Shown piece by piece: positions 27,876 to 37,904 of a DNA stretch of 64,000 nucleotides. The notes beneath the pieces are model-generated. The model was not told the origin of the DNA. It saw only the letters and a list, made by a program, of their open reading frames with translations, and searched no databases. The position numbers and the translations under genes are program-made. Origin of the DNA: Lactobacillus melliventris (GTDB taxonomy: Bacteria > Bacillota > Bacilli > Lactobacillales > Lactobacillaceae); NCBI RefSeq assembly GCF_013346935.1, contig NZ_JAAEEB010000002.1, positions 186,001 to 250,000 on the forward strand, written 5' to 3'. How positions within the stretch are numbered: position 1 is the stretch's first letter; every line of letters begins with the position of its first letter.

Positions 27876-27889
27876 GGTAAAGGTTTACC
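27876..27889. promoter_or_regulatory. LacI-type operator
   Basis: GGTAAAGGTTTACC: perfect 6-bp arms with a GG centre, 33 bases before the kdgA start. It resembles LacI-family operators but lacks the usual CG centre. Confidence 0.6.
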
Positions 27890-27921
27890 ATAAAATAAAA
27901 AGAGTAATGAAAGGACTTACA

Positions 27922-28572
27922 ATGCAAAAATCAGAAACACTTTTAGCTATCAAAAATGCAGGAATAGTTGCAGTAGTTAGAGGAAATTCTCCTGAAGAAG
28001 CTGACAAAACTGCCAATGCCTGTATTAAGGGTGGAATTAAAGCGATTGAATTAACTTTTACTGTGCCTAATGCATCAGAAATTATAGAAAAACTAAGTAC
28101 AAAATATGCCCAAGACAAAGATGTTGTGATTGGTGCCGGAACAGTTTTAGATGCAGTAACCGCGCGAATTGCACTTTTAGCGGGAGCAAAATTTATTGTA
28201 GCTCCTACTTTTGACGAAAATACTGCATTCTTATGTAATGAGTATCAGGTGCCTTATATACCAGGTTGTATGACTGTGAGTGAAATTCAAACGGCTATGC
28301 GTTATGGTGCAGAGATTGTTAAAGTTTTCCCGGGAAGTACCATGGGACCCGACTTTGTTAAGGCTGTTGAGGCACCTTTACCACAAGCTAATATTATGCC
28401 GACTGGTGGTGTTAATTTAAGCAATATGCACAAGTGGTTTGAAGCTGGCGTTACTGTAATTGGTGCGGGCAGCAATTTGACTGCAGCTGCGGCTAAGGGA
28501 AATTATGCTGCAGTAACTGAGCAGGCTAAGTTATATCGCAAAGAATATCTGCGAATTAAAGAAAATAGGTGA
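27922..28572 (+). CDS. kdgA: 2-keto-3-deoxy-6-phosphogluconate aldolase
   Basis: Splits KDPG to pyruvate and glyceraldehyde-3-phosphate, and may also act on 4-hydroxy-2-oxoglutarate. Class I aldolase: Lys134 in IVKVFPGS forms the Schiff base, Glu in IELTFTVPN (43-51) is the general base, and GAGTVLD binds substrate. 216 residues from ATG 27922, chosen because GAAAGGA precedes it by 7 bases. Operon with kdgK. Confidence 0.9.
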   Translation: MQKSETLLAIKNAGIVAVVRGNSPEEADKTANACIKGGIKAIELTFTVPNASEIIEKLSTKYAQDKDVVIGAGTVLDAVTARIALLAGAKFIVAPTFDENTAFLCNEYQVPYIPGCMTVSEIQTAMRYGAEIVKVFPGSTMGPDFVKAVEAPLPQANIMPTGGVNLSNMHKWFEAGVTVIGAGSNLTAAAAKGNYAAVTEQAKLYRKEYLRIKENR

Positions 28573-28577
28573 TATAT

Positions 28578-29603
28578 ATGCAAAAGGTTGTTACTTTTGG
28601 TGAAATTATGTTGCGTCTTAAGCCGCGTGAAAACGAGCGTATCATTCAAACAGATAGTTTTTCTGGTCTATATGGAGGAGCAGAAGCAAATGTAGCAGTG
28701 TCATTGGCTCTATTAGGTGATAATGCTCAATTTGTTTCCAAAGTACCAGCTCATGCTATTGGTCAGGCAGCATTAGGAGCGCTAAGTCGTTATGGAGTAG
28801 ATACCACTGAAATTCATCGGGGTGGACCACGCTTAGGAATTTATTTTTTCGAAAAGGGAGCCAGTATCCGCAATACCAGTGTAGTTTACGATCGGGCAGG
28901 AAGCTCTTTTGCTGTAGCATCGGCTGAAGAATATGACTGGGACCAAATTTTAAAAGATGCGGGTTATTTTTACTTTTCGGGAATTACGCCCGCAATTTCT
29001 TCTGCAATGCAAAAAGCACTTTTGGCAGCTTGTCAATATTGCGCAAAGCATGATATTAAGGTTATCTGTGATCTTAATTATAGGGGAAGAATGTGGTCAC
29101 CTAAGAACGCTCAAGTAGCAATGGCAAAATTAATGCCTTATGTAGATATTTGCCTTGCTCATGATGAAGACTTTGAAGCGACTTTAGGGATCAAAGCCTT
29201 TGATAACGATATGAGTCATGGTATTGAGCAAAGAGAAACATTTATTCAAGGAATGAAAGAAATTTCACATAGATATCCTAAATGTCAGACAGTAGCTAGC
29301 ATCCTAAGGGATATTCACTCAGTAGAAGATTCAAAGTGGACTGCTTTGATGGTTGATCATGGCGATGTTTTTCAAGCACCAGTCTATCAGATGCATGTAT
29401 GGGAAGGTGTAGCCTCTGGCGATGCTTTTGGTGCCGGTTTAGTTCACGGCTTGTTGCATAATTTTTCTAAGGAAAAGATGCTTAATTATGCTCTAGCAGC
29501 CAGTGTCTTAAAATTAACTATTAGCGGTGATTTTAACTTAGTTAGTGATGCAGAAATTCAAGCGGTGATGGCAAAACAAGGTAATATGCGTGTATTAAGA
29601 TAA
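28578..29603 (+). CDS. kdgK: 2-dehydro-3-deoxygluconokinase (PfkB family)
   Basis: Phosphorylates KDG to KDPG, the substrate of the preceding aldolase. Ribokinase-like fold: N-terminal FGEIMLRLKP and LYGGAEANVAVSLALLGD bind the sugar acid; SGDAFGAGLVHGLL near the C-terminus holds the catalytic Asp and anion hole. 341 residues from ATG 28578 with AGGTGA 5 bases ahead; a GTG overlapping the kdgA stop is a weaker start. The upstream uronate isomerases and reductases are not in the window. Confidence 0.88.
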   Translation: MQKVVTFGEIMLRLKPRENERIIQTDSFSGLYGGAEANVAVSLALLGDNAQFVSKVPAHAIGQAALGALSRYGVDTTEIHRGGPRLGIYFFEKGASIRNTSVVYDRAGSSFAVASAEEYDWDQILKDAGYFYFSGITPAISSAMQKALLAACQYCAKHDIKVICDLNYRGRMWSPKNAQVAMAKLMPYVDICLAHDEDFEATLGIKAFDNDMSHGIEQRETFIQGMKEISHRYPKCQTVASILRDIHSVEDSKWTALMVDHGDVFQAPVYQMHVWEGVASGDAFGAGLVHGLLHNFSKEKMLNYALAASVLKLTISGDFNLVSDAEIQAVMAKQGNMRVLR

Positions 29604-29618
29604 AAAGTTTAATTAAAT

Positions 29619-29672
29619 TCAAAAATGCGTCGTATTAAGACTAAAAAAATCTTAATATGACATTTTTTTTAG
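29619..29672 (+). terminator. Terminator of kdgA-kdgK
   Basis: A long A/T-rich stem (about 29621-29640 with 29650-29668, small bulge) followed by T8. Confidence 0.8.
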
Positions 29673-29721
29673 TGATTTCTTTAGGTTTTCATTTGTTAAA
29701 GCTGGGTATCAACTAAATTAG

Positions 29722-29768
29722 AACAAAATAAAAAATCCCAGCGCCGACTACCTACCAGAGCTGAGATA
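29722..29768 (-). terminator. Terminator of guaC
   Basis: 29736-29742 pairs with 29760-29766. On the minus strand the stem is followed by TTTTTTATTTT. The 17-base loop is unusually long and GC-rich. Confidence 0.7.
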
Positions 29769-29841
29769 AATCTTATTTTAACGAAAAAAAGAAATTATTA
29801 CCATAATTATTAATAATTTGGCAATAAAATCACATAATTAG

Positions 29842-30834
29842 CTATTTATCGCCATTCATAATCGTGTTTTTAACAATTACATAATCAACCAACTTAATTG
29901 AACTAAGATCTTTACCACCGGCATAAGAAATCGAAGATTGTAAATCTTCCTGCATTTCTTTTAAAGTGTCCGCGATATGTCCGCGATATGGAACCAGCAT
30001 TTGCTTACCTTCAACATTGCGATAAGCACCCTTTTGGACTTCTGAAGCTGAGCCCCAATATTGTTTGTAAGTTTTGCCGTTAATTTTAATTACGTTACCT
30101 GGAGACTCCTCATGTCCCGCAAGCATTGAACCAATCATGATCATTGTAGCGCCAAAACGAATTGATTTTGCTATATCGCCGTTATAACGGATACCGCCAT
30201 CTGCAATCAATGGCTTGCTGGCCACTTTACTGCACATTCTTAAAGCAGCTAGTTGCCAGCCACCAGTACCAAAACCAGTTTTAAGTTTGGTGATACATGC
30301 ACGGCCAGGGCCAACACCCACCTTAGTGGCATCAGCTCCTGCGCCTTCTAATTCACGTACGGCTTCAGGAGTTGCAATATTACCTGCTGTTAAGAAAGTA
30401 TCAGGTAATTTTTCTTTAATGTATTTGATCATATCAATTACATAGATAGAATGACCGTGGGCTACATCAATTGTGATATATTCAGGTTTGATATTCTCAC
30501 TAACTAATTGATCGATAAAATCATATTCGCCTTTTTTGATACCTACGGATATTGAAGCAAATAACCCTTTTTCATGCATCATTTTAATAAAATTAAGACG
30601 CTTCTCAGGCTGAAAGCGGTGCATGACATAGTAGTAGCCATTTTGAGCGAGCCAGACTGCTAAGTCATCGTTAATGACACTTTCCATGTTTGCGGGTACT
30701 ACAGGTATTTTAAATGTTCGGTTTCCAAACTTTACACTAGTATCAGCATCATGACGGCTTTTGATAATTCCCTTGTTGGGAACAAGCTGGATGTCGTCAT
30801 AATCAAAGGCTTCCATACTGAAATAATTACTCAT
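29842..30834 (-). CDS. guaC: GMP reductase
   Basis: Converts GMP to IMP with NADPH, for salvage of guanine to adenine nucleotides. IMPDH/GMPR TIM barrel; the catalytic Cys180 is in [10 protein letters not shown], followed by the GuaC-typical [14 protein letters not shown]. There are no CBS domains, unlike IMP dehydrogenase. 330 residues from ATG 30834, which has AGGAG 11 bases upstream; the frame extends 12 codons further without a ribosome site. Divergent from purA-purB, so IMP produced here can flow to AMP. Confidence 0.92.
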   Translation of the reverse strand: MSNYFSMEAFDYDDIQLVPNKGIIKSRHDADTSVKFGNRTFKIPVVPANMESVINDDLAVWLAQNGYYYVMHRFQPEKRLNFIKMMHEKGLFASISVGIKKGEYDFIDQLVSENIKPEYITIDVAHGHSIYVIDMIKYIKEKLPDTFLTAGNIATPEAVRELEGAGADATKVGVGPGRACITKLKTGFGTGGWQLAALRMCSKVASKPLIADGGIRYNGDIAKSIRFGATMIMIGSMLAGHEESPGNVIKINGKTYKQYWGSASEVQKGAYRNVEGKQMLVPYRGHIADTLKEMQEDLQSSISYAGGKDLSSIKLVDYVIVKNTIMNGDK

Positions 30835-30878
30835 AAATAAATCGGCTCCTAGAATAAAAAATCTTTGCAAACGAAGTA

Positions 30879-30907
30879 ACTATAATCAAAAATACTTTTT
30901 TTGTCAA
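30879..30907 (-). promoter_or_regulatory. guaC promoter
   Basis: On the minus strand TTGACA (30902-30907), 17-bp spacer, TATAGT (30879-30884). Confidence 0.8.
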
Positions 30908-30916
30908 CAGAAAAAT

Positions 30917-30951
30917 CGAACTATTAAAAATCTGAATACTATAATAATTCG
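30917..30951. promoter_or_regulatory. PurBox pair (PurR-type operator)
   Basis: CGAACTATT (30917-30925) and, inverted, AATAATTCG (30943-30951), separated by 17 bp. In Bacillus/Lactococcus-type PurR control, CGAA-core PurBoxes occur as inverted pairs about 16-17 bp apart. Here the pair lies between the guaC and purA promoters and could govern both. Confidence 0.65.
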
Positions 30952-30960
30952 CATTTAAAT

Positions 30961-30989
30961 TTGACTAAATGTGGGCAAATTGCTAGACT
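30961..30989 (+). promoter_or_regulatory. purA promoter
   Basis: TTGACT (30961-30966), 17-bp spacer, TAGACT (30984-30989), about 40 bases before the purA start. Confidence 0.75.
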
Positions 30990-31024
30990 ATTTACGTGAT
31001 ATTTGTAGAAATTTAATGAGGTGA

Positions 31025-32320
<1,296 letters not shown>

Positions 32321-32323
32321 TTT

Positions 32324-33619
32324 ATGTTAGAACGTTATACTCGCCCAGAAATGGGCAAAATATGGTCGGATGAAAATAAATATGAAGCGTGGTTAAAGGT
32401 AGAAATAGCTGCCACCAATGCCTGGAGTGAATTAGGTGAAGTACCCAAAACAGATGCTGCTAAAATTGCGCAAAAAGCCAGTTTTACGCCTGAACGGGTA
32501 GCAGAACTGGAACAGATAACGCATCATGATGTTGTGGCTTTTACCCGTACTGTTTCCGAAAGCCTGGGTTCAGAAAAAAAGTGGGTACACTTTGGTTTAA
32601 CTTCTACTGATGTTGTTGACACAGCCCAGGGATACATCTTAAAGCAGGCTGATGAAATTATTCGGCAGGATTTGCAAGACCTAAAAAAGACGATTGCACA
32701 AAAAGCACTTAAGTATAAAAATACGGTTGAGATGGGTCGGACTCATGGCGTTCAAGCTGAACCTACTACTTTTGGCCTGAAATTAGCTCGCTGGTATGCG
32801 GAAATTAATCGTGATATTGAACGCTTCGAGCATGCTGCTAAGGGGGCAGAATCAGGGAAAATTTCTGGAGCCGTTGGGACTTTTGCCAATGTGCCGCCAG
32901 CTGTTGAAACCAGTGTATTAAAACAATTAGGCTTAACTCAGCAGCCTATTACCAGCCAGGTATTGCCGCGCGACTTACACGCTGAATATATTGCGACCTT
33001 GGCTTTAATAGCGACAAGTATTGAAAATTGGGCAACTGAAATTCGGGGTTTACAGCGTTCCGAAATACACGAAGTTGAAGAACACTTCCGTGCTGGACAA
33101 AAAGGTTCCTCGGCGATGCCTCATAAGCGTAATCCTATTGGCTCAGAAAATCTTTGCGGCATGGCGCGGGTTCTACGTGGTCATATTATCACAGCCTATG
33201 AAGATATATCACTTTGGCATGAGCGCGATATTTCTCATTCTAGTGCTGAACGTGTAATTTTACCTGATACTACGATTGGTATTGATTATATGCTTGATCG
33301 TTTTAACCGCATTTTGACCAATCTTGATGTTTTCCCAGAAACAATGCTTAAGAATATGGATAAAACTTATGGTCTGATTTATTCCCAGCGCTTATTATTA
33401 AAATTGATTGATGAGGCTGGTCTTTCCCGTGAAGATGCTTATGACATGGTCCAAAAGCTAACTAACAAGTCTTGGAATGAGGGAATTTCCTTTAGAAAAT
33501 TAGTTGAAGATAGTCAAATTATGAATTACCTTTCTGAAGATGATGTTGCCGATGCCTTTGACTACCATTACCATTTACGGCATGTAGATGAGATCTTCAA
33601 AAAAGTTGGTTTGGAATAA
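32324..33619 (+). CDS. purB: Adenylosuccinate lyase
   Basis: Releases fumarate from adenylosuccinate and SAICAR. Fumarase/aspartase superfamily; the signature GSSAMPHKRNPI lies at about residues 263-274, and TSTDVVDTA and GRTHGVQAEPTT carry the other active-site parts. 431 residues. It starts 3 bases after the purA stop, so the two are translationally linked. Confidence 0.95.
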   Translation: MLERYTRPEMGKIWSDENKYEAWLKVEIAATNAWSELGEVPKTDAAKIAQKASFTPERVAELEQITHHDVVAFTRTVSESLGSEKKWVHFGLTSTDVVDTAQGYILKQADEIIRQDLQDLKKTIAQKALKYKNTVEMGRTHGVQAEPTTFGLKLARWYAEINRDIERFEHAAKGAESGKISGAVGTFANVPPAVETSVLKQLGLTQQPITSQVLPRDLHAEYIATLALIATSIENWATEIRGLQRSEIHEVEEHFRAGQKGSSAMPHKRNPIGSENLCGMARVLRGHIITAYEDISLWHERDISHSSAERVILPDTTIGIDYMLDRFNRILTNLDVFPETMLKNMDKTYGLIYSQRLLLKLIDEAGLSREDAYDMVQKLTNKSWNEGISFRKLVEDSQIMNYLSEDDVADAFDYHYHLRHVDEIFKKVGLE

Positions 33620-33627
33620 ATTAATAA

Positions 33628-33659
33628 ATAAAAGTTCACTTGAATGTGAACTTTTTTTA
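33628..33659 (+). terminator. Terminator of purA-purB
   Basis: AAAGTTCAC (33631-33639) pairs with GTGAACTTT (33646-33654), then T4. Confidence 0.9.
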
Positions 33660-33788
33660 TACTCAAAAATTAAATTTTGGATAAGTCCAGTTTAATGTAA
33701 GCGGTTATGTGATAAGCTGAACTTGTTAAAAACAAAATGAAATTAAAATAAAACTATAGGGGTCAAGACAATTAAGGAACTAAGTCCG

Positions 33789-34017
33789 ATGATTAATCTT
33801 TTATCAGCTTCAAAGTGTCTTACCGGTGTTATTGAAGGCGATTCTGTACCGCAGGAATTTTATTCCTGAAATGGTTGACCTTTATTGTTCAGGTAAGTTT
33901 CCAATTGATAAAATTGTTAAGTTTTATCAATCAGAGGAAATTAATGAGGCCATTAAGGATTCAGTAAATGGCAGCATGATAAAACCAATTATTGTTTTTG
34001 ATGAAGAATATAAATAG
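33789..34017 (+). pseudogene. Truncated, frameshifted zinc alcohol dehydrogenase
   Basis: Only the last ~75 codons survive. SASKCLTGVIEGDSVPQEF is read from 33789 and continues as IPEMVDLYCSGKFPIDKIVKFY after a one-base frameshift near 33854-33863. The C-terminus (SGKFPIDKIVKFYQSEEINEA...KPIIVFDEEYK) aligns with the end of the intact dehydrogenase at 53.6-54.8 kb (LGKFPFDKTEKFYQFEDINQA). The cofactor and zinc domains are missing. A cre-like sequence (33696-33709, 12 of 14) lies upstream. It is decayed and non-functional. Confidence 0.8.
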
Positions 34018-34053
34018 TTTTAAAAATTATTATTATGAAAGAAAGGTAATCAT

Positions 34054-35865
34054 ATGATAGTTAATGATCATACATATTATGACGCAAGCTATGATGTAGT
34101 AGTTTTAGGTTTTGGTGGAGCCGGAGCAACTGCGGCTCGCTTTGCGGCTGATAGTGGTGCTAAAGTGCTAATAGTTGATTCTGCTCCAGAAGGTCACGAA
34201 GGTGGTAATACAAGGTATGCTGCTGAACTTGTAGGTTATAGCAGCAATGAAGAAGATTATCGTGCTTACTACGAGCATTTGGCCCAGCACTTTAACATTG
34301 ACTCTGAAATAGAGGATACAGTTGTTCATGGCATTACACACATGAAAGAATATTTTAGAAAATATCTGGATGTGAATGAACCTGTTAGCTATAAAACTAT
34401 TTTAGGATTGCCGGATGATGCAGTAATTGCCGATCATCCTGATTTACCTGGTGCTAAAAGCTATGACATGATCACAATGGAGAAGGGGATTTTTAACGCT
34501 TCATTATGGAATATTTTACGGCAAAAAGTACTTGATCGTAGTGATAAAATTGATGTTTGGTATTCTGCACCTGTTAAGCACATCTTGCAAACTCCTGGTA
34601 AAAAAGTTGTCGGAGCTCAAATTGAGCGGGATCATGTTTTATTAAACGTTTACGCTAAAAATGGTGTAGTGTTAACCACTGGTGGTATCGAAAATAATCC
34701 GCAAATGATTCAGGATTACATTGGTTCACACAAGTTAGTGCCACTGGGTTCACTTTATAATAAAGGTAAGGGTATTGACCTGGCCCACGAGGCAGGTGCG
34801 GATATGTGGCATATGTCAATGTATGCGGCCGGTGGAATGCAACAAGCTTTTGCTTTTTATGAACCTGGGATGAAACGTGCACCATTTTATATGGGTAACC
34901 CAGTCTTCTATACAGGCAGTATTTTTACGGTTGGCGATGACGGTACACGCTACTTTAAGGAAGACCAAGGAGCACGTGAAGGCTATGTAGAAAATCATGG
35001 TTCATGGTATAAACCGTTGAATCCAATTCACCCTTACTTTGTCTTTGATCAAAAGCAATATGACAAGATCAGTGAAATTAATACTTTCCCTGATAATAAA
35101 GCACTTAATTCCGTTCTTAAAGCTGATTCTGTTTCTGAATTAGCAGAAAAGATGGGAGTTGCTGCGGATAAACTGCAAAGTACAATTGACGAATTTAACT
35201 TCTTTGCCGAAAAGAAACATGATTATGCTTATCATCGTGATCCCGCTACTTTAAGTGCATTTTCTGAAGAGGGTCCGTATTATGCCATACCGCTAGTACA
35301 AACTATTGGCTGGTCCGAAGCTGGTCCTAGAAGAAATGCTCGTGCTGAAATTCTTGATCCAGAGCACAAACCAATTCCTCATTTATATGGTGCTGGGGAG
35401 CTGGGCAGTAATATGTCTAACTTATATCAAGGTGGGTCCGATCTTGCGGACTGCTTGATTTTCGGTAAGATTGCAGGCCAAAATGCAGCTCATCCTAAAG
35501 ACGATGTAGCGGAAGTTAATGTGCCTGCTCCTAAGCATGAAAAGCCATTAAAGCCACGGCCACTTGGTTCTGATATTAAGAAAGAAGAATATCCAACTGG
35601 TCCTGAACAATATATTGGTAAATCCACTAAAGGTATGGGAGATGAAATTGTTGTCCGGGTAACGGCTGATAAGCAAAAGAATCTCAAAAATATCGAAGTT
35701 CTGAAACAAGCTGAATCCGATGACTATGGTCAAAAGGCAATTAATGAATTACCAGTAAAAATGGTTAATGCAAATACAGTTGATGTCGATGCAATTTCTG
35801 GTGCCTCTAATACCACTAGAGGATTAAAAGACGCTGTCAGGGATGCATTAAGTAAAATTAAATAA
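34054..35865 (+). CDS. FAD-dependent fumarate reductase-like flavoprotein with C-terminal FMN-binding domain
   Basis: Flavocytochrome-c/fumarate-reductase-type oxidoreductase. Residues about 15-42 (DVVVLGFGGAGATAARFAADSG) bind FAD. The middle part (to about 490) is the FAD/substrate domain, ending in YQGGSDLADCLIFGKIAGQNAA. Residues about 525-603 form an FMN_bind domain with DAISGAS (579-585), the motif modified by ApbE-type flavin transferases. It has no signal peptide, so it would act in the cytoplasm, passing electrons to fumarate or a related enoate such as urocanate. 603 residues. GAAAGG ribosome site. No apbE gene is in the window. Confidence 0.82.
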   Translation: MIVNDHTYYDASYDVVVLGFGGAGATAARFAADSGAKVLIVDSAPEGHEGGNTRYAAELVGYSSNEEDYRAYYEHLAQHFNIDSEIEDTVVHGITHMKEYFRKYLDVNEPVSYKTILGLPDDAVIADHPDLPGAKSYDMITMEKGIFNASLWNILRQKVLDRSDKIDVWYSAPVKHILQTPGKKVVGAQIERDHVLLNVYAKNGVVLTTGGIENNPQMIQDYIGSHKLVPLGSLYNKGKGIDLAHEAGADMWHMSMYAAGGMQQAFAFYEPGMKRAPFYMGNPVFYTGSIFTVGDDGTRYFKEDQGAREGYVENHGSWYKPLNPIHPYFVFDQKQYDKISEINTFPDNKALNSVLKADSVSELAEKMGVAADKLQSTIDEFNFFAEKKHDYAYHRDPATLSAFSEEGPYYAIPLVQTIGWSEAGPRRNARAEILDPEHKPIPHLYGAGELGSNMSNLYQGGSDLADCLIFGKIAGQNAAHPKDDVAEVNVPAPKHEKPLKPRPLGSDIKKEEYPTGPEQYIGKSTKGMGDEIVVRVTADKQKNLKNIEVLKQAESDDYGQKAINELPVKMVNANTVDVDAISGASNTTRGLKDAVRDALSKIK

Positions 35866-35882
35866 ATAGTTGTTTGGAATTT

Positions 35883-35926
35883 AAAACAGGTCATAAGTTT
35901 GGTTAAAGCTAATGACCTGCTTTTTA
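35883..35926 (+). terminator. Terminator of the flavoprotein gene
   Basis: CAGGTCAT (35887-35894) pairs with ATGACCTG (35912-35919), followed by CTTTTTATT. Confidence 0.88.
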
Positions 35927-36033
35927 TTGTTGCAACTTTTATATATATAAAATAACCTTATTTTACAATAAAGCAAATTACGACTTTTTGGCATTTTTAA
36001 ATACTTTTTATTGCTTGTGAATCCAAAAAGTGA

Positions 36034-36065
36034 GCCACTTAGTTTCTTAAAATTGCCACTTAGTT
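36034..36065 (+). promoter_or_regulatory. Paired direct repeats, probable LytTR binding site (autoregulation)
   Basis: Two identical 11-mers GCCACTTAGTT (36034-36044 and 36055-36065), start-to-start 21 bp or two helical turns, as LytTR-type regulators require. A -10-like TAGATT (36074-36079) lies 18 bases after the CC of the second copy. They are about 72 bases before the LytTR gene. Confidence 0.65.
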
Positions 36066-36136
36066 AAAAAGGCTAGATTTTATATTAAAATTAGCGTTTA
36101 ATAAAATCATCAAGTGATGAAGGGCAGGTGAGAAGC

Positions 36137-36598
36137 GTGAAAATAAAAATAGAGCTGGATCCGGATATGGATAATGATGAAACTAGTGTAACTATCCGTG
36201 CTAAAGCTGTGACACCAGAAGTTGAACAAATTTACCGTCAACTTCAAGGTATCAACAGCCACCCTGATCAAATTGAATGTAAAAAAGATAACGTGTCCTA
36301 TTACTTGAGTATGAACGAAATTTTATTTTTTGAAACAGAAGATAAACAAGTGATTGCTCATACTGCGAGGGATGCTTTTACAGTAGATTACAAACTCTAT
36401 GAATTAGAAAATTTATTAAACAATCAATTCATGCGGGTCTCTAAGTCAACAATTTTAAATTTAAATCAAATTTATGCGTTAACACGCTCGATTTCTAACT
36501 GTAAAATTAATTTTCGCGATTCTTATAAAACTGTCTATGTTTCACGTCATTACTACCATAACTTAAATGATAGGTTAAACGAGAGAAGGTCATCATAA
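36137..36598 (+). CDS. LytTR-domain transcriptional regulator
   Basis: Stand-alone LytTR DNA-binding protein without a receiver domain. Residues 1-45 are a short acidic N-terminal region; the LytTR domain spans about 48-150, with YYLSMNEILFFETEDKQVIAHT, the ELENLLNNQFMRVSKSTILNL core and a terminal YVSRHYYHNLNDRL. 153 residues from GTG 36137; an upstream in-frame GTG at 36128 would overlap the AGGTGAGA ribosome site. The stop codon overlaps the next start, so it is coupled to the LiaF-like membrane protein. This resembles LytTR-plus-membrane-inhibitor systems (LRS) of streptococci. Confidence 0.87.
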   Translation: MKIKIELDPDMDNDETSVTIRAKAVTPEVEQIYRQLQGINSHPDQIECKKDNVSYYLSMNEILFFETEDKQVIAHTARDAFTVDYKLYELENLLNNQFMRVSKSTILNLNQIYALTRSISNCKINFRDSYKTVYVSRHYYHNLNDRLNERRSS

Positions 36599-37413
36599 TG
36601 AGAAAAAATAAAATTAGAGAAATATTTTGGGGGATAGCATTAGTGGCTGCTGCTATTTTCTTGGTAATGAACCAGCTGCACCTGTTTTCTTTCCATTTGA
36701 AAGTAAGCATGATTATTTGGACTATTGTGTTTGGAGCGGCTTTAATTGAAAGTCTAGCAGATAGAAGCTTGTTTGGTACGACTTTTTCTATTGCTTTTCT
36801 CTTAATTGTTTACGCTGAACCATTGCATATTACCAAAATTGTTCCATGGACAGTATTGATTGCTGCATTGTTGATTTATATAGGTTTGACATTAATTTTT
36901 AGAAAAAGCTGGTTTTTAGGAGGAAACTACTTTAAACATAAATTTAGTCCTAGAGATTACTATGATGATTGGTCAGACTTTGATAAAAGTTATAAAACGA
37001 CTGATAATAATACCATTAATGACAGTAAAGACTATACAACTGATAGCAGTTCCATTAATGATAGTAAAAACTATACTGCTGGTGAAGATATAGTAATCAA
37101 TCAGAAGCTGTCATCAGTTTCACGCTACGTTCATTCACAAAATTTACGTAGTGTCATGATTAATTCTTCATTAGGTGAAGTTGAAGTCTACCTTGATCAG
37201 GCTAAGGCTGCTGGCGATGTAGTGACAGTAGATATTAACGGTACCATGGGTGAAATTGAAATTTATGTGCCACTTTCATGGAAAGTTAATAGTGAAAACT
37301 TAGATCTTGTTTTGGGAGAACTGGAAATTTCTGGTGAATCTAGTGGCGATGGTCCCACATTGGTTTTGACCGGCCACTGCAGTATGTCTGAAGTTGAAAT
37401 TAATTATGTATAA
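36598..37413 (+). CDS. LiaF-like membrane protein (probable partner of the LytTR regulator)
   Basis: Four N-terminal membrane segments (about 8-26, 33-50, 58-73, 80-99), a polar linker with a repeat (INDSKDYTTDSS / INDSKNYTAGED, about 139-166), and a C-terminal beta-rich domain like that of LiaF/DUF2154 (SLGEVEVYLDQA, GTMGEIEIYVP, LVLGELEISG). 271 residues. LiaF-type proteins sense envelope stress and restrain their regulator. The ATAATG overlap with the LytTR gene suggests direct partnership. The linker repeat appears to be an internal duplication. Confidence 0.82.
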   Translation: MRKNKIREIFWGIALVAAAIFLVMNQLHLFSFHLKVSMIIWTIVFGAALIESLADRSLFGTTFSIAFLLIVYAEPLHITKIVPWTVLIAALLIYIGLTLIFRKSWFLGGNYFKHKFSPRDYYDDWSDFDKSYKTTDNNTINDSKDYTTDSSSINDSKNYTAGEDIVINQKLSSVSRYVHSQNLRSVMINSSLGEVEVYLDQAKAAGDVVTVDINGTMGEIEIYVPLSWKVNSENLDLVLGELEISGESSGDGPTLVLTGHCSMSEVEINYV

Positions 37414-37420
37414 AAATAAA

Positions 37421-37549
37421 ATAGTTGCTTTAAAGCAGCTACATGATTATGTCAAAGAAAACTATAAAGATGCTGAAAAAGCATATTAAAAATGGTTTGA
37501 AACCAATGACTATACCTATCATGTTTATAAAAAAGTTCTCTCGGTGATT
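37421..37549 (+). pseudogene. Dead copy of the 111-residue small protein gene (cut by an IS end)
   Basis: Reads V-ALKQLHDYVKENYKDAEKAY, then in-frame TAA, then KWFETNDYTYHVYKKVLSVI, clearly homologous to codons 2-51 of the intact gene at 39.28 kb. The start codon is ATA, the middle has a stop, part of the AGNYKE stretch is deleted, and homology ends exactly where the IS3 remnant begins (37550). Confidence 0.82.
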
Positions 37550-37712
37550 TGATGTGAACAATAAAATTAGGACATTTTATTAGTTAATAACTGAGGACTA
37601 ACTGCCGTTATTCAATCGGAGTTAGTCCTTTTAGTTTGGTCTTGATTCTTTGCGGGTTGTGATACTCAATGTAGTCTTTGATTGTTTTTTCCAGCTCAGT
37701 GAGATTTTTAGT
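37550..37712 (-). mobile_element. Decayed 3' end of an IS3-family element, same family as at 3.9 kb
   Basis: On the minus strand this reads NLTELEKTIKDYIEYHNPQRIKTKLKGLTPIE, then a stop where the intact sequence has Tyr, followed by RQLVLSY. The outer end (TGATGTGAACA...AATTAGGACA, from 37550) matches that of the remnant at 3.87-4.12 kb. Only about 35 transposase codons remain. Confidence 0.8.
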
Positions 37713-37723
37713 GTCTAAAAATG

Positions 37724-37754
37724 ACCACTTGGTCTTTTAAAACTACCTCTTAGT
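37724..37754 (+). promoter_or_regulatory. Paired direct repeats, probable LytTR binding site before the MFS gene
   Basis: ACCACTTGGT (37724-37733) and ACCTCTTAGT (37745-37754), again 21 bp start-to-start, related to the repeats at 36.03 kb. A -10-like TATATT (37764-37769) sits 18 bases after the CC of the second copy, the same distance as in the first site. This puts the MFS gene in the LytTR regulon (inference). Confidence 0.6.
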
Positions 37755-37904
37755 ATATAAACATATATTTTAAAGCAAAATTATGATTAGATTAAAACTA
37801 AATAGTAATAAAAAGCTTTTAGAACAAAAAGAAGTCTTATTGTTTCTATGAAATGAGGTCATTTTAGCAAAAATTAGCTTAAATATAAATGAAGGGGTAA
37901 AAAT

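Noticed and set aside
28325-28338. TTTTCCCGGGAAGT, NBS-like at 12 of 14
   Set aside because: Falls on the conserved KVFPGS active-site codons of kdgA, which explain the sequence.
37411-37904. A possible non-coding RNA in the gap after liaF
   Set aside because: The gap is fully explained by the dead small gene, the IS3 remnant, the paired repeats and the MFS leader.
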